Assembly (NCBI RefSeq): GCF_040712315.1
Contig: NC_134016.1
Location: 3,201,501-3,265,500, forward strand
DNA: 64,000 bases
Source of the DNA: Castanea sativa
Lineage: Eukaryota; Streptophyta; Magnoliopsida; Fagales; Fagaceae
Direction: 5' to 3'
Numbering within the stretch: the first letter of the stretch is position 1; every line of letters begins with the position of its first letter. The translations under genes and the position numbers were made by a program. The notes beneath the pieces are model-generated. The model was not told the origin of the DNA. It did not search any database and saw only the letters and a list, made by a program, of their open reading frames with translations. This document shows positions 1 through 12,532 of the stretch, one piece after another.

Positions 1-396
1 AAACATTTACATGTTGTCCATGACAGCATTTTTAAACTAGATCATAGGCTTTAACTCACACTCCATGGACAATCCTTGTCGAATAATCCTAAGGTTTCGG
101 TGCATTGGATTCTCGTAACTCGTAAGTGTTTATATAAGTCAAGCCAACGTTCTCATTCCTACTTCATCCACCACTAATCACATGGATGCTTACCTCTAAG
201 GTTAAGTACTCCTCAAGGCAAATAAAGCATGGGGTTAACTTTGAATTTAGTGATCTATGATACACTTATATATTTATATATTTTTTTTTAATAAGAAATA
301 TAAATGACAAGAAAGCAATAAGCAAAACTGTGTGATTCTTTAATGGTCAGGGGATGAGCTATGTACAAGGGTGGGGGGCCATGACAGGACCACCCC

Positions 397-399
<3 letters not shown>

Positions 400-432
<33 letters not shown>
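400..432. repeat. (TA)n microsatellite
   Basis: A run of alternating A and T follows an AT-rich stretch. Similar TA tracts lie at 6965-7009, about 8876-8894, 20688-20704 and 46427-46442. No gene is visible in 1-1120: it is AT-rich DNA with short homopolymers and no convincing reading frame. Confidence 0.8.
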
Positions 433-435
<3 letters not shown>

Positions 436-1123
436 GTTTTCAAAATTTAGTCTACAAAAACAAGAGTTCCCCCCTTCCAAATATTTAAATTAGTCCAATA
501 ATACTTTAAAAAAAATAATTGGTCTAGTAATTATGGTAATTATATTTTTCATTGTAAAATGTGTTTTTATATTTGATAAAGTTTGACATTAAATATGTTT
601 GAATCTATCTTTTCCAACCCGTTACGTGGTGATTAATATGTCAGTGGCTCATTAGAAAAAATCATGTCACTAAAACTACACATAAAATGTCTCTTTAGTT
701 GCCACATAATGGGTTAGAGGAAGATAATTTCAAATATATTTAGAGCCTAACTTATTCCTCCAAATTTTGGATCATTCATGTTTTTAAAGATTTCATTAGT
801 TCAATTGAAATATATTTTACTTACTTTAGTATAAAATTTGATAATATTTGTATTGAAAATGAAACTTTTTAAGAATTTTACTATGAAATGGTAAAAATGA
901 AATTTATTTTATGAAAATACTAAACTTTTTGTGTGTGTATATATATAACTTGTATATAATAAAAAAATGTGTGTGCATATATATGTGTGGGGGGATTGTT
1001 CTGATAAATATAATAGTGTCGCAATTTGACCTCCTAAAACAAAAATTTATGGCCCCACCCATGCTAATGGAATTATAGTTTTTTTTTTGGTTAAGAAAGA
1101 AATGGATTTGTGTTGCAAGCAGT

Positions 1124-1350
1124 GGTGGAGTCAGGATTTTAGTTTAGGGGGCCAAGATCAAAAGACAATAATAAAAAAAATAACCTAAAATTATTAATTT
1201 ATATTAACAATAAAATTATAAACGAACAATAATTATCATACAAAGCCTATTAAAATTAAACAATTGTAATATAAATAAACAATTGTAAAACATCTAGTTC
1301 ATAGTTATTAATTGACAAACAATCATCAAAGCAAGAGATTAATCTATATA
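1124..1350 (+). mobile_element. 5' end of a TIR element, same family as 51703-52736
   Basis: The sequence opens with agtggtggagtcaggatttt and a G-rich stretch, matching the opening of the element at 51703. About 200 bases in, both share a caaagcaagagatt block followed by similar AT-rich DNA. This copy stops near 1350, where LTR-like sequence begins, so it is truncated. The transposon class cannot be assigned from the ends alone. Confidence 0.55.
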
Positions 1351-1960
1351 CATAATGTGGGACCTGAGGACCAAGGAAGACTAAAAATGCTATGACCTTT
1401 AATTGTTCATTGGCAAAAGCACCTTAAACCCAAGAAGTTGTTTTGCTTGATAAAAAGATGGGAAGGGACACAATATCTCCTGGAAGGCCGAGTGGAGAAA
1501 GTGGCCTTCTAGGAGAAGGCTAAGGCATCCGAAAGAAGTTTCCGGTAAAAGCTTATCTCCTGCCTCTGCATTAAATGATTGGCAACAGTCTTATCAACTG
1601 CATTGATAAGGAAATGACACATGAACAATAGATTCACAACTAAGTAACCCCTTCTACTACCTTCAACAAAAGTTTAATGGGACAAGTGTCCTAAGGATAA
1701 CCTAGAAGGACACAGATGGAAGGCTAGGATGCAAGAAGGAAATGAGTATATAAAGGAAGAGAACTTCCAGATGTGGGGGATGCTAGAAAAAAATCAAGAA
1801 AGAGGATTAGAAAAAGAACAATGGTGAGTGAGAGAAAGAAGAGTGCATATCCCTATGCAAGAATTTGTCCTCGGACTGACCTAAGGAAAGCATAAATACT
1901 ACTTGCTCTTCACATCCAAACTCTTTCCTTCTTACTTGAATCTTCAAACTTAGACCCGGA
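1350..1960 (+). mobile_element. LTR-like fragment of a gypsy-type retrotransposon
   Basis: This less AT-rich block contains a TATA-like gtatataaagg at about 1746, followed by a purine-rich leader and the short motif cctcggac, which also recurs in the Ty3/gypsy element at 30439. No coding sequence or primer-binding site follows, so it looks like an isolated LTR or LTR piece. The boundaries are approximate. From 1960 to 2670 I see only AT-rich DNA with a (TTA)n tract at about 2216. Confidence 0.4.
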
Positions 1961-2671
1961 CTTAACAAATTAGTTGCATGTAGAGTATTATTCTTATTTT
2001 GTGCATATGTTATGATATTTATGATCTACAATCTAACACTTTACTTCTTTAATCTATCACTTTGAAAATTAAAATGAGGAAAATTATATATAGTTTGAAG
2101 TACAAGTAGAAGTGATGCAAAGTTTTATTTTGTTGGGTTTAGCAATATTAGACTACGGGGATAATAGATGATGCAAGAGTTGAATGGTAGAGAAAACACA
2201 TGCTCATGTTAGAATTATTATTATTATTATTATAATATGTTTTGGGCAATTTCTAATTTTGTATTTTTTTATCAATATTGTTGAATATCAAAAAGAAAAT
2301 GATGAAATGATTATTCTAAAATATGCATTTTCATAATTTGACTTTGAAAAATTGGAGGATACAATTATATTCTAAAATATACAATGTTAAATGTTTGTAA
2401 TTATATTGATATCCCTTTTCTGGATTATGAAAAGAAAAAAAAAAAATTCTAATCCATTTTATGGGTGGTGTTTCTTGCAATTTTACATTTTTTTTTTTGG
2501 TTCTAATTCAAAAAACTTCAATATTTATACTCTTTTTGTTACCAATATACTGCAAAAAGCGCGTGTTAAAGTCGCTGACGGGATGCATATGCACATCTAT
2601 AAATAAGGAAGCTGAAAATGTGCAATTGTGCCCTCCATAAATGGCATTCATGAATACTAATTTATTATGTT

Positions 2672-3765
2672 TTTTTTTTTATGGGTAAGAAACATATATA
2701 TTCAAAAAACTGCTAAATGCAAAGTAGCACTAGCAAATCAAAAGTACAAAAAAAGAAGGAAATGCAAAAACATAAAAAACACTAATTACAAAAAAGAAGG
2801 GAGCTAAGGAATAAAGAAAGAGAATCACTAGAAGTCTAGAAGTGAGTCCCCAAGCCTTAGCCCAACCAAAAAGGGAACTAGAAAAGAGAGCAAGTAGTTG
2901 GTTATCGGATCTATCCAAATCTTCAAATGTCCTCCGATTGTGTTCCTTTCAAATACACCACATCAAACACAATGAAACTAAGTTCTAAATGTGAGATGAA
3001 TGCTTCCCCAACCAATTCCACCAGCCACACAATGTAACAACAAATGATCCACAGTCTCCCTACAACAACGACACATAATACACCAATCAACGAAGTCAAA
3101 GCCCTTAAGCCTCAAATTATCTCCTGTGAGAATCCTATCCCATGCCGCTGTCCAAACAAAGAAAGAGACACACCGTGATGCCTTAACCTTCTAAATAAAT
3201 TTCCATGAAAAGCAATGGAAGAAGAACCATATAACTTATGATAATATGAGCGGATAGTAAAATTCCCGTTCTTTGTCAACTTCCATTTCATACGATCACC
3301 ATCAACCACTAGAGGTAAATTGGATGCCAAGTATTGAAAGAAATCATCCATCACATCTGCCTCCCAATCATTAGGGTCACGAATGAAACGAACATCCCAA
3401 GTTCTCCTATTCCCTGCTCCTTGACACATCAAAGATGATTCTAAAGAGGCTACTTTGTTTGCAGCAAAATTGTATAAGACCGGAAAAGCCAAATGGAGAG
3501 GAAAATCTCCACACCATCTGTTTGTTTAGAATTTCACTCTATCCCTCACCCCAACCTTAAACTAGACATTTTTGCTAAACACTCCTCATCTCATCTGAAT
3601 ACTTCTCCACAAACCACACCCATGAACACCCCTACCCAACTTAGAGGTCCATCCCCCCATTCTTTCCCAAATTTCAAAGCTACCACTCTCCTCCAAAGCC
3701 TATTCTCCTCAATTCCAAAATGCCAAAGCCACTTTTCTAATAAGGCTTTATTATGTTTCATTTCC
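2672..3765 (-). mobile_element. 5'-truncated L1-type LINE, 3' end of ORF2
   Basis: On the minus strand, broken reading frames encode the C-terminal part of a plant LINE reverse-transcriptase protein. Typical phrases are KALLEKWLW and RRVVALKFG near 3700, DRMKWKLTKNGNFTIRSYY near 3260, and then a zf-RVT-like cluster CIMCRCC followed by DHLLLHC near 3050. The first two blocks are separated by stops and frameshifts. The element ends on the minus strand in a poly-A tail, seen as a T-run at about 2670-2682 on the plus strand. It is a dead 3' fragment with no endonuclease or RT core left. Confidence 0.75.
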
Positions 3766-3789
3766 ATTGATCTATAAAATCTAGTATAA

Positions 3790-4590
3790 AATCATGTGAT
3801 TGCAAAAATTAAGAGTTTGTACTGTTGAAGGGGTTAGCAAATTCGATGAAAGGATACGTTTCATTAGATTCATACAAATTAAGTCTTTTATTTCAATTTT
3901 ACTATAAAAGAAAATAATGAACGGTGAACACAAAAATATATAGAGAAATGGAATCATTAAATTTCAATTCCTATGATCAGCCTCTTTTTCCTTCTCAAAA
4001 AAGAAGAAGCCTTTTTTCAATAATTAACTCATATATATAAGAAAATTCAAAGAATAATTTAAGGCAAGGATTCGTTTGTTTAAGAAGCTACTTTATTTAA
4101 AGATCACATTTCTTTACATTATTGAAAAGAATAACGTTAAAGATACAAACTATTTTATAATTTTTTTTACAAATTGTTGATGTGGTGAGTGATTATTGGT
4201 AAATGAAAAAGTGATATTAATAAAGGGCCTAGATGAAAACCAATAAGAAGTTGGCCACATCAACATTTTATAAAAGTATTGTAAAATAGTTTGTAACTGT
4301 AGCATTACTCTATTTAAAAATTCAAATTTGAACAAATCCTAGAAATATATTGGCATAAAATTAACTTTGCTGAAAATTAGCTAGTAAAGCAACTAATTTG
4401 ATGCCTTTTATAGAAATCCTATAAAAGGATATGATTTTGGTACAGAAGAGAAACAAATCATGAAAATCTTTTATCATTAAATGCATTTTCTTCGAGCACT
4501 CTTGTTAAATTTTCCTGGCATCTCCTTCTAGAGGCATGAGCTTCAAAAGAAATATATAGTGTTTTAGAAGTAGAACTATTTTCTCACAAA
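3790..4590. other. Intergenic DNA upstream of gene A
   Basis: AT-rich sequence with no supported gene. A weak TATA-like atatatag lies near 4551-4558, about 145 bases before the ATG of gene A. The tctataaata box that sits 75-90 bases upstream of the ATG in copies C, E and F is not seen here. Confidence 0.5.
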
Positions 4591-4592
4591 AA

Positions 4593-4678
4593 AATTTGAT
4601 GACAAAGAGCTATTATTAGGAGCGGACGTCATAGGTTAAAACTCTCTTACAAAGAAAAAAGAAAAAAAAAAAAAAAAG
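4593..4678 (+). mobile_element. 5'-truncated SINE in the leader of gene A
   Basis: The sequence from ttgatgacaaagagctatta through aggagcggacgtcata to a long A-rich tail matches the 3' half of the SINEs at 22493-22651 and about 6489-6648. The pol III A and B boxes are missing. The poly-A tail ends about 20 bases before the ATG at 4700, so if transcription starts upstream the SINE forms most of the 5' leader. Confidence 0.7.
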
Positions 4679-4699
4679 TAATAAAGGAGAAACAAAATC

Positions 4700-6948
4700 A
4701 TGGGTAGACAAGCACTGTCCAAAATTCCAGTCATAGATTTCTCAAGTGAGGACTTGAAGCCTGGCACAAATTCTTGGCTCTCAACACGCAAAGCTGTTTG
4801 CCATGCACTAGAAGAACAAGGTTGTTTTATTGCAGAAATTGGCAACAAGATTTCTTTGGAGCTCCATAACAAAATCTTTGGTACAATAGGAGAGTTGTTT
4901 GAGCTCCCCACAGAAACCAAGATGCAAAACACACATGACAAACCTTACCGTGGCTACATCAGTGTTGGTTCAGCCCATGAAAGCATGGGGATTGATAATG
5001 CAACGTGCCTAGAAGAAAGCCAGAAGTTCACAAATCTCATGTGGCCTAATGGGAATGATCATTTCTGGTATTGCTTGATCTTCTTTTTTCCATTATATAC
5101 AAATATATCAATTATCTAATGCAGTTAAATTTATATTTTATGAGAGGAAATAGTATCAATATTTTGTTTGGAGGAAGAGTTTTGAAGTGGAATCTTAATT
5201 TATAATTGAGGAATTCTCAATGTTAATTCCCCTTGTTTGGGTTAACAAGAGAATTGAGTAAAAATTTCCATTAAAATTTTGACCTTTTTACTTTGAATAT
5301 TTTCAAGCATCCAAAATTACAAATTCTAAGTTCAGATGAGAAATCTTCTCCAAAAATAAAAAGTTCAAATGAGGAAGATCTCATTAACAAAACAAAAATT
5401 GTAAAAAAAATTAAAAGAAGATGATAAAATTTTATTGAAGAAAGGTCAAGGATGAAAAAGAAGAAGCATGTTCTCTATTAAATATTTCCCTCCCTTAAAA
5501 AACCCAAACACTTTGAGTTTAATTTTTTATATACCAACAAGGCAACAACTAACAATTAAACATTAATCTCAAAATTTTGGGATCAGCTATGAATCTTAAC
5601 AAATTAATCGGGATCGGTGAAAATGTATTAATACAGCTATGCTTAATAGGATCATTTAATTGTGCAACTACTTGTTTGATCCATCTTTTTGTTCTCTCTT
5701 AAATAGTGAAGGAGCTAATTTGTACGCAAAGCTAATGGCAGAAATTGATCAAACGGTGACAAGAATGGTGTTTGAAAACTATGGTGTTGAGAAATACTAT
5801 GACTCAAACATTGCATCAACTGGGTATGTTATCCGATTTGGAAAATACAAAGAATATCAGAATTATGATCCTAAGAAGGGCTTTCCTACTCACACGGACA
5901 AGTCCTTCACCAGCATAGTGCAGCAGCACCATGTTAATGCTTTTGAGGTACAGACCAGGGATGGTGAGTGGATTGGCTTAGATCCTACACCTTCGTCATT
6001 TTTGTACATGGCTGGTGATGCATTTCAGGTATGTCACTGTTTCTATTTTACAAAAATATATATTTGCTTTTGTTTTCTGTTTTAATTATTTTATTTAATT
6101 TAATGTGAGACAGTGATGAGATTAAAAATAGAAGTGAAAGTTTTCATAGTAAAAAAAGATCACTATTAAGTTATTATGCGAGTTGTGAAATAGAAGTAAA
6201 AGTTTTCACGGTGAAAAAAGATTGTCATTAGTAAGTTATTATGCACGTTGAGTCTTTATGTAAGATAAGAGTGAAACTTAACCTCATATGATAAGAAAGT
6301 ATAATGTATTAAGTGCACAGGTCATTTAACGAGATCTATGGTTAGAGTGCTAGAGTTTTTATTCAAATTTGTGTTTTATTCAATTTTTTTTATCCATTTT
6401 GTTAATTTATCTTACATAAGAAAGGGACTCACCTTTATGTATTAGAGAGTGTAATACATCAGGTACACTAAATCATTTCAGCATATCTAAGGGTTAAATA
6501 CCAGTTGGTAAAATATTTGATGGTTGAATAATAGATCTGAGATTCAATTTCCGCCTATATTAAAAACTGATTGGTGTCTCTTAATTTGATGATAAAGAGT
6601 TATCATTAAGAGCAGACGCCATAAGTTAAAACTCTATCTAAAAAAAAAGGGTTGAACTGATAGGGTTTTTGGTTCAAATTTGTGTTTTATTCAATATATG
6701 TTCTAATTATTAACTTCTCAAACACAATTAATTGCAAAAAAAAAAAAACCTGTAAAAAATCCTTCATTAAGCTGGGTCAATTAAAACCCAATAGGAAAAA
6801 AAAAAAAATCTAAAATACTCTTGCTGTACTAAAAAGAATAAACTACAAATCTGAAGTACTGAGCTGGAACTCTAGAAAATCTCTCTTAATTACCCTTCAC
6901 AATTTTTCTTCTATTTTAAAGTGATGAGTGTAATTACTCTTCACAATT

Positions 6949-7012
<64 letters not shown>

Positions 7013-10000
7013 TACTGTACGGACAGCAAATAGGGTGTATATGGGCTGGATGGCCCAACGGTCCAGCCCAACCTAGCATTAAATTTCGGGCATAGACCTA
7101 GATTTTGCCTGTACATTTGGGCTGGGCCAATTTTGTTGATAGTGTAAGATTTTAGGTTGGACTTGAACTCAATATATTGACCAGGCCAAGTTTGAGCTTA
7201 TATACTTTGTTTTTCAGCAAAACTACGTAATTATTATCTTTATTTTTTTTTATAGAAGATCTGTGTGATTATTTGGTTCTTAAATAGAAGTGATTATTTA
7301 AGATATTAGTTTATGAATCCTTAACAATATCAATTTTTTTAGAGAACCTTAATAATATGATGATGATGATGATGATGATATATACTATATAGATTAGAAA
7401 CCAAGAGGCCAATATCCATTTGTTTTAAGGTTTGTATATATATTTTGGATAATTCAATAGTTTACAATAGGAGAAGGGGATTTGAACCTAGATGTCTTTG
7501 TTGGAAACACCAAAAGGTGACAATTGAATTACAAGGCTGTTAGTTTATATATAAACATAGTTCTGCATTATTTTTTTGGTTGAAATATAGATTAATAAAA
7601 AAAAAAATATTTAGCCCAGGGGTTGGGCTACGTAATGGTGGTTTCTCTCTCCTTAAACCCTCTGAATCCTAGGCCCAAGCTGGAGGGGTGTTTCATAGGG
7701 CTGGGCTTTAATTGAAACATTTCAAAAATCAATCTTGAATACTTCTCCTCCAATTTGTCGATAGAAACCTTTTTAATTTTTTGAATGAAGTATAAATTTA
7801 ATAATTTATAGGCGTTTGTTAAAGCAAACACCAAAAAATACTCAGCTCCTACAGATGCGTTCACGATCAACATGAGTTCCTACCTCTTGTATATGTTATT
7901 GGCTAGACCAACAACATCCCAAGTTTTGTTACATTTCATCTATTGCTAGTTAACACCATCAATTATCTATATTCTATAATCTATAAACTATAATCAACAT
8001 AAAAATAGTATTGTTGAATTTAATTTTGCAAAACTCTTGTTGTGCTACTTCAGCAATCACCTCATCAATCCCTTTTCTATCTTTTTTTTTTTTTTTTGGT
8101 GGCAATATTAACTATAACAAAATATTAATATCTTCAATTGATATTACCATTTACGATTTTCTTTCTTCTAAAAAACACTTTACAAGTTAGCATAAGTAAC
8201 AATAATACCAATTGATATCACAACTATTCAGTTATTAACTTGACAAACCAAGAATAAATCACTTAAGCCATTTGTATTACAAATCCAAGCATAAGCCGTA
8301 TAAAGTCACAAGAATGCTAATAATATTTTAACAATTTGGTTACTAACTTTACAAATCCAGGCATAAGCCACATAAACAACAATAATGCCGTTATTTCATA
8401 TAATATCTCAACGAAATGCCTTTCAAATTCCCTTATAAAAATCTTGGAGCAACCAACATAATATAGCTTAAACTCTCTCTTTTTATGTATAAGACACTAA
8501 CATAACCGTTTCTACAATATTTAAGACTTTCCATGAAATATAATTCTTATTGACAAAAATAGAAAAGACTTACCATTGCAAAAATGTAGCTTTCCTTTTT
8601 TTTTATTTATTTTTTTTTTTAGAAGAAAATGTAGCTTTCCTTTAGGGCCCGTTTGGATTGACAGGAAAAAAAGGGGGAGTGGAGGGGAGTAGAGTAGAGT
8701 TAGATGAAAATAGTCTAATTTTGGACAAATTCTATTCTACTTTACTCTACTCCCCCTCACTGATCTCTCAATCCAAACGGACTATTAATAAGATAGAGAC
8801 ATGCTTCCTATGATAAAAGATTGAAAAGAAATTGTCGTTATATACTTGGTATGTTTAATTCTACAATATTTAAGATATATATATATATATATATTTTGTT
8901 TCATGTGATAAATAAACATCATTGTATTTCAATATGCAATGAACAATTATTCTAGAATTGTTATCTAACAAACTGCCCTTGTAAAAGTTCTCTATTATGT
9001 TTGAGCTTGACACAATACTTAGCTATGTATTTCAATTTGCTTACAATAGTCTCTCTCTATTTCTTATGTTTTGTTTCTCCTCTGGTGCATTTTTAAGATT
9101 ATTACTTCTACTTTTTTTTTTCCCCACTAATGGTTCTTTTGTTAATGTTTATTTAATTGCTGTATAAAATTTGCTATGTTAATGATATAGTGCTACCATA
9201 CTAAATTGATAGTACTTTTGTAATACTTTATTGTCTATATAGCAAATTTGCAGAGACAATTAAATAAATATTAACAAAAAGGATCATTTGTAAAGGAAAA
9301 AAAAAGTAGAAATAATAAAAAATGCACCAAAGAGAACAAATACATAGTGATCAGCAAGTCTTTAATATTATAGAAGTGGCTTGTGCTTGGATTTGTATAG
9401 CAATTGGCTGATGTGATTCGTGCTTGGATTTGTAAAGTAATCCGATGGTTGTAACTAGGGGTGGCAAATGAATGGGTTGGGTTATATATAGGTTAAGTGT
9501 GTAATTATTCATTTATCCATTTATGACCCGTTATATATAAATTAATTACCTTTTACCCACCCAACCCATTTAGTAACCCACCCATTTAACCCAATATGAC
9601 CAAAATACCTTTAAAATTACTTGAGTATCCTATTGACCTCCAAAATTACCAAAACATCCTTAAATACCCAAAATGATCCAAATACTCCTAAACTTCCAAA
9701 ATTACCAATATACTCTTGGACATCCAAAATTATCCCCAAAATCTCTAAAACTAAAATGAGCAAAATATCGCCAAACTCTCTAAAATTAGCAAAATACCTT
9801 AGAAACCTCTAAAATAACCAAAATACCCCTGATATTCCTAAAATCACTAATTATGCTAAAAAACCACTAAAATGATCAAAGTACCCCCCAAAATCTCTAA
9901 AATGAGCAAAATACCCATATAACCTCTAAAAGAACTAAAATACTTCTAATATCTCTAAAATCATCAAATATGCTCAAAAACCACTAAAATGACAACTAGC

Positions 10001-10863
10001 ATTATTGTGCCTTATGCAGATTTGTAAAGTTAGCAACAAATAGGTGTAAAAACAACCGAAATTATTGTGGCTTGTGCTTGGATTTGAAAAGTTAAAGTTC
10101 AATAGAAGATAATAATATATTTTTTTAATATATTTAATCATATCTATCTATATTCTTAAATCAAATCATATCCATCTATATTTTATACTATATATAGGTA
10201 TTTGAGTTTTTTTTTTAACATATAGGTATTTGAGTTACAAACAATATTTGGATATATATTTCAATGTGCCGTACCAACTCTTTGACTTTTTATTTAGGAT
10301 CAGACCCAACTCTTTGACTGATTGCCTAATACAAAACAATAACATTTATAGACTACATTAATTAAAATTATTGCTTAGAACAAAAAAAGAAAAAAAAAGG
10401 AAGAGCTTGTGTCCAGTATCTAGTTCTACTAGATACGTCTCTATATCCCAATATGTTTAGTGGAATTGGACACTAGACACAAGTTGTGTCCGAAAAAAAT
10501 TATATATATTATATCCTATTACAAAATATATTTTCACACATCGAGTGACTCAGCAATTAGTTTAATTTTAAGTACTATATATAATCATCATTAACATTCT
10601 AAGGGTTGTATATAATTTGCATGGTGTAGGCATGGAGCAATGACAGGTTACGGCCTTGCAAGCATAGAGTAATGATGAATGGAAACAAGACAATACATTT
10701 GCTTGGGCTCTTTACATTCAACGAAGGGACAATACATGTACCAGAAGAGCTGGTTGATGATGAACACCCTTTACAGTATAAGCCATTTGATCACATTGAT
10801 TATGTTAGATCACAAGAAGGTCAGGGACATGAGAATCCTATCAAAGTTTATTGCGGTGTTTGA
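4700..10863 (+). CDS. 2-oxoglutarate-dependent dioxygenase, AOP-like (copy A), three exons, RxS motif lost
   Basis: Exons are 4700-5067, 5707-6028 and 10630-10863. Junctions are GT-AG and the joined frame is open for 307 residues, close to the roughly 310-320 usual for AOP-like enzymes. Exon 1 begins KIPVIDFSS after a short lead, the DIOX_N domain. Exon 2 holds the iron ligands H185 and D187 (HTD at 5891-5899) and a DGEWIGLDP stretch. Exon 3 supplies the third ligand, H242 (CKHRV). Family members bind the 2-oxoglutarate carboxylate with Arg-x-Ser, seen as RYS in copy C; here those positions are Ile252 (ATA) and Leu254, in TIHLLGLF. The protein may have changed co-substrate, lost activity, or be a recent pseudogene. 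It is probably a soluble cytosolic enzyme of specialised metabolism; the substrate is unknown. Intron 2 is 4.6 kb. Confidence 0.85.
6489..6648 (+). mobile_element. tRNA-derived SINE in intron 2 of gene A
   Basis: It shares the order of blocks with the SINE at 22493: an A-box region (accagttggta), a B-box-like gattcaattt, then the 3' body ending ataagttaaaactct and an A-run. The flanks aagggtt before and after form a probable 7-bp target-site duplication. The surrounding DNA repeats a phrase (attcaaatttgtgttttatt) on both sides, so the site lies in an older local duplication. Confidence 0.65.
8644..8783. mobile_element. MITE with GGGCCCGTTTGG-type termini
   Basis: About 140 bases begin gggcccgtttggattg and end caatccaaacggact, so the ends are inverted repeats. 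The interior is also partly self-complementary (gagtagagtaga against tctactttactcta). There is no coding capacity. The termini fit PIF/Harbinger- or hAT-type MITEs. A convincing target-site duplication was not found. Confidence 0.6.
9066..9348. repeat. Long inverted repeat (foldback) in intron 2 of gene A
   Basis: The left arm, about 9066-9165, contains ctctggtgcattttt and later ttaatgtttatttaattg. The right arm, about 9255-9345, contains caattaaataaatattaa and then aaaaatgcaccaaagag, which is the reverse complement with some mismatches. The loop is about 90 bases. It is probably a non-autonomous foldback element. Confidence 0.65.
9600..9990. repeat. Degenerate short tandem repeat
   Basis: Phrases such as ccaaaattaccaaaatac and cctctaaaatgagcaaaatac recur with variable spacing of about 20-35 bases, following a ggcaaatgaatgggttggg lead-in at 9455. 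The unit length is too irregular to count copies by eye. The 63-codon open frame across it is a product of the repeat. Confidence 0.55.
10412..10490. mobile_element. Small foldback MITE (copy 1)
   Basis: It begins gcttgtgtccagt and ends actagacacaagt, which are inverted repeats. The second copy at 13301-13397 has the same ends and a similar middle. It lies 140 bases upstream of exon 3 of gene A. Confidence 0.6.
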
Positions 10864-12530
10864 CATCTTTTGCCCCAAAGAATTTTATTGTTTTCCATGT
10901 CTGATATGCACAGTTTGAAATAATTGACAAATGGATATTCTTAATCTATTGTACAATGAATTACAAATTATGTTCATTTCATGGGTTGGCTTTCTTCCAA
11001 GTTATAAAAGTCCTTTATTTACCTGGAATAAACCATGCCATTAAATATGTTAAGGGAACTTGATGGTTACATGTATTTTATTTTCAAGCTCTTGGGCCAT
11101 TTACTTTAAGTAATTCACTGATTAATTGTTGGTGTGCTAGACCATGGTCATTTATTTGAAAACTACTTCACAAATAAAAGTCGTGTCTCATGATAATTTG
11201 TAAAAAAAAACTCTCTTGTCGTAATCCCCTGACCTCCAATGTTGGAAGCAACTCATCTCTCTCTCTTACAAAACATTTTCTTGATCTCGTGATGATCCCT
11301 AGTCTATTTGTTTGATGAGAAATAAAAATAACTATAAAAAATTCGAGTGACTGAAGTTGAAGCAGCTACTTTTGAAACAACAGAAAGAAAAACAATAACT
11401 AGAGCGGACATTTACTGGATTAGGATTTTCATTTGTTAATTGTCTTTACAAGATCTGTTCAACTAAAAATTTTTGGTGATTCCCACCATGTCATTATCAA
11501 GAACTATCAGATATCTTATGATTATTTTTTTTAAGAACTAACTAACAAAATACACAAATACAAATATTTTCGAGGCATCAAGTTAAATTAGGTTGATTCA
11601 GGTTTGATGTTGAAACTTATTTTAAATAGTTACAATGGGTATGAGAATTTGAGTCATGAATGTCTCCATTAGAAAAATTAAAATGTGCTAGTTGAAATAT
11701 AAGACTCTTGACAATATATTTTTGTTTTTTAGGACTTGGTTTTTGTATAGTTAGAGCATTAGGTCAAATTTTGTAAATTCAAATAATTTATTGAATACTA
11801 AAATTAAATAGTTGAATAAAAGTCCAATTTTTTATTATGCCTAAAAATGGCCTAACCTAATGTTGGTTTGGGAAATTCTCAACTTGAGGAAGTCAGGTTG
11901 GGTTGAAAGGTACCACAAACGTAACCCAAATTGACCCATTATTTTAAGTTAAAATATATAGGAGTGTGTGACATGCAAGCATCTATACAAGTTTTAAATT
12001 ATAGTATTTCAAAATATGGTTATATGGAAAAAAATAAATAAATATTGTGCATTTCGTTTATCATACATGTAGTTGGGTACCTATATCTTTATCATATAGC
12101 ACATAATAGTTGTCATTGTATTGAAATTTGATGTTTTTTTCTTTAATTTTTTAGGCTACCTTTATAGTTTCTGGTGGCTGATTAACTTATGATTTAGAGT
12201 ATTGAAAGAGTTTAGTTAATGCCATTCTCAGGAAAAATTTGGAGTTTGGTATTGTTTAATGATTACATAAATGTGCAGCTGGATTTCTGAATTTTAATTT
12301 GCTAGGCTTACATCAAATTGGCTATTTTGGGCCAATAACAAGTTGTAGGTTTGGTATAGAGAAGAAAATAGGTGGATTGTGATGCTATAGGTTAGGGTAA
12401 TGAGTGAATGATAAGTTTTAAATTTTAATAGTTAATTAAATGCCAAGTTTGCTGCAAATACAACTGATTTGTATTAATACATGAGTGTTATTTGTAGGTC
12501 AATCTGCTCCATTTGGATAACCATGAAGAA
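10864..12530. other. Intergenic DNA downstream of gene A
   Basis: No gene is visible. The DNA is AT-rich with ordinary short homopolymers. The phrase tttgtaggtcaatctgctcc near 12494 recurs near 13540, so the block that contains the solo LTR is bracketed by an older duplicated sequence. Confidence 0.5.
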
Positions 12531-12532
12531 TA

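Larger units (their letters stand above)
6029..10629 (+). other. Intron 2 of gene A, repeat-rich
   Basis: This 4.6-kb intron runs from gtatgt after CAG to an acceptor ending gtgtag. It contains a SINE (about 6489-6648), a TA microsatellite (6965-7009), an ATG-triplet run near 7356, a MITE (8644-8783), a long foldback (about 9066-9348), a degenerate AAAATACC-type repeat (9600-9990) and a small foldback MITE (10412-10490). No other gene is supported. The corresponding intron 2 in copy C is 2.17 kb, of which 1.19 kb is two identifiable insertions. Confidence 0.75.
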
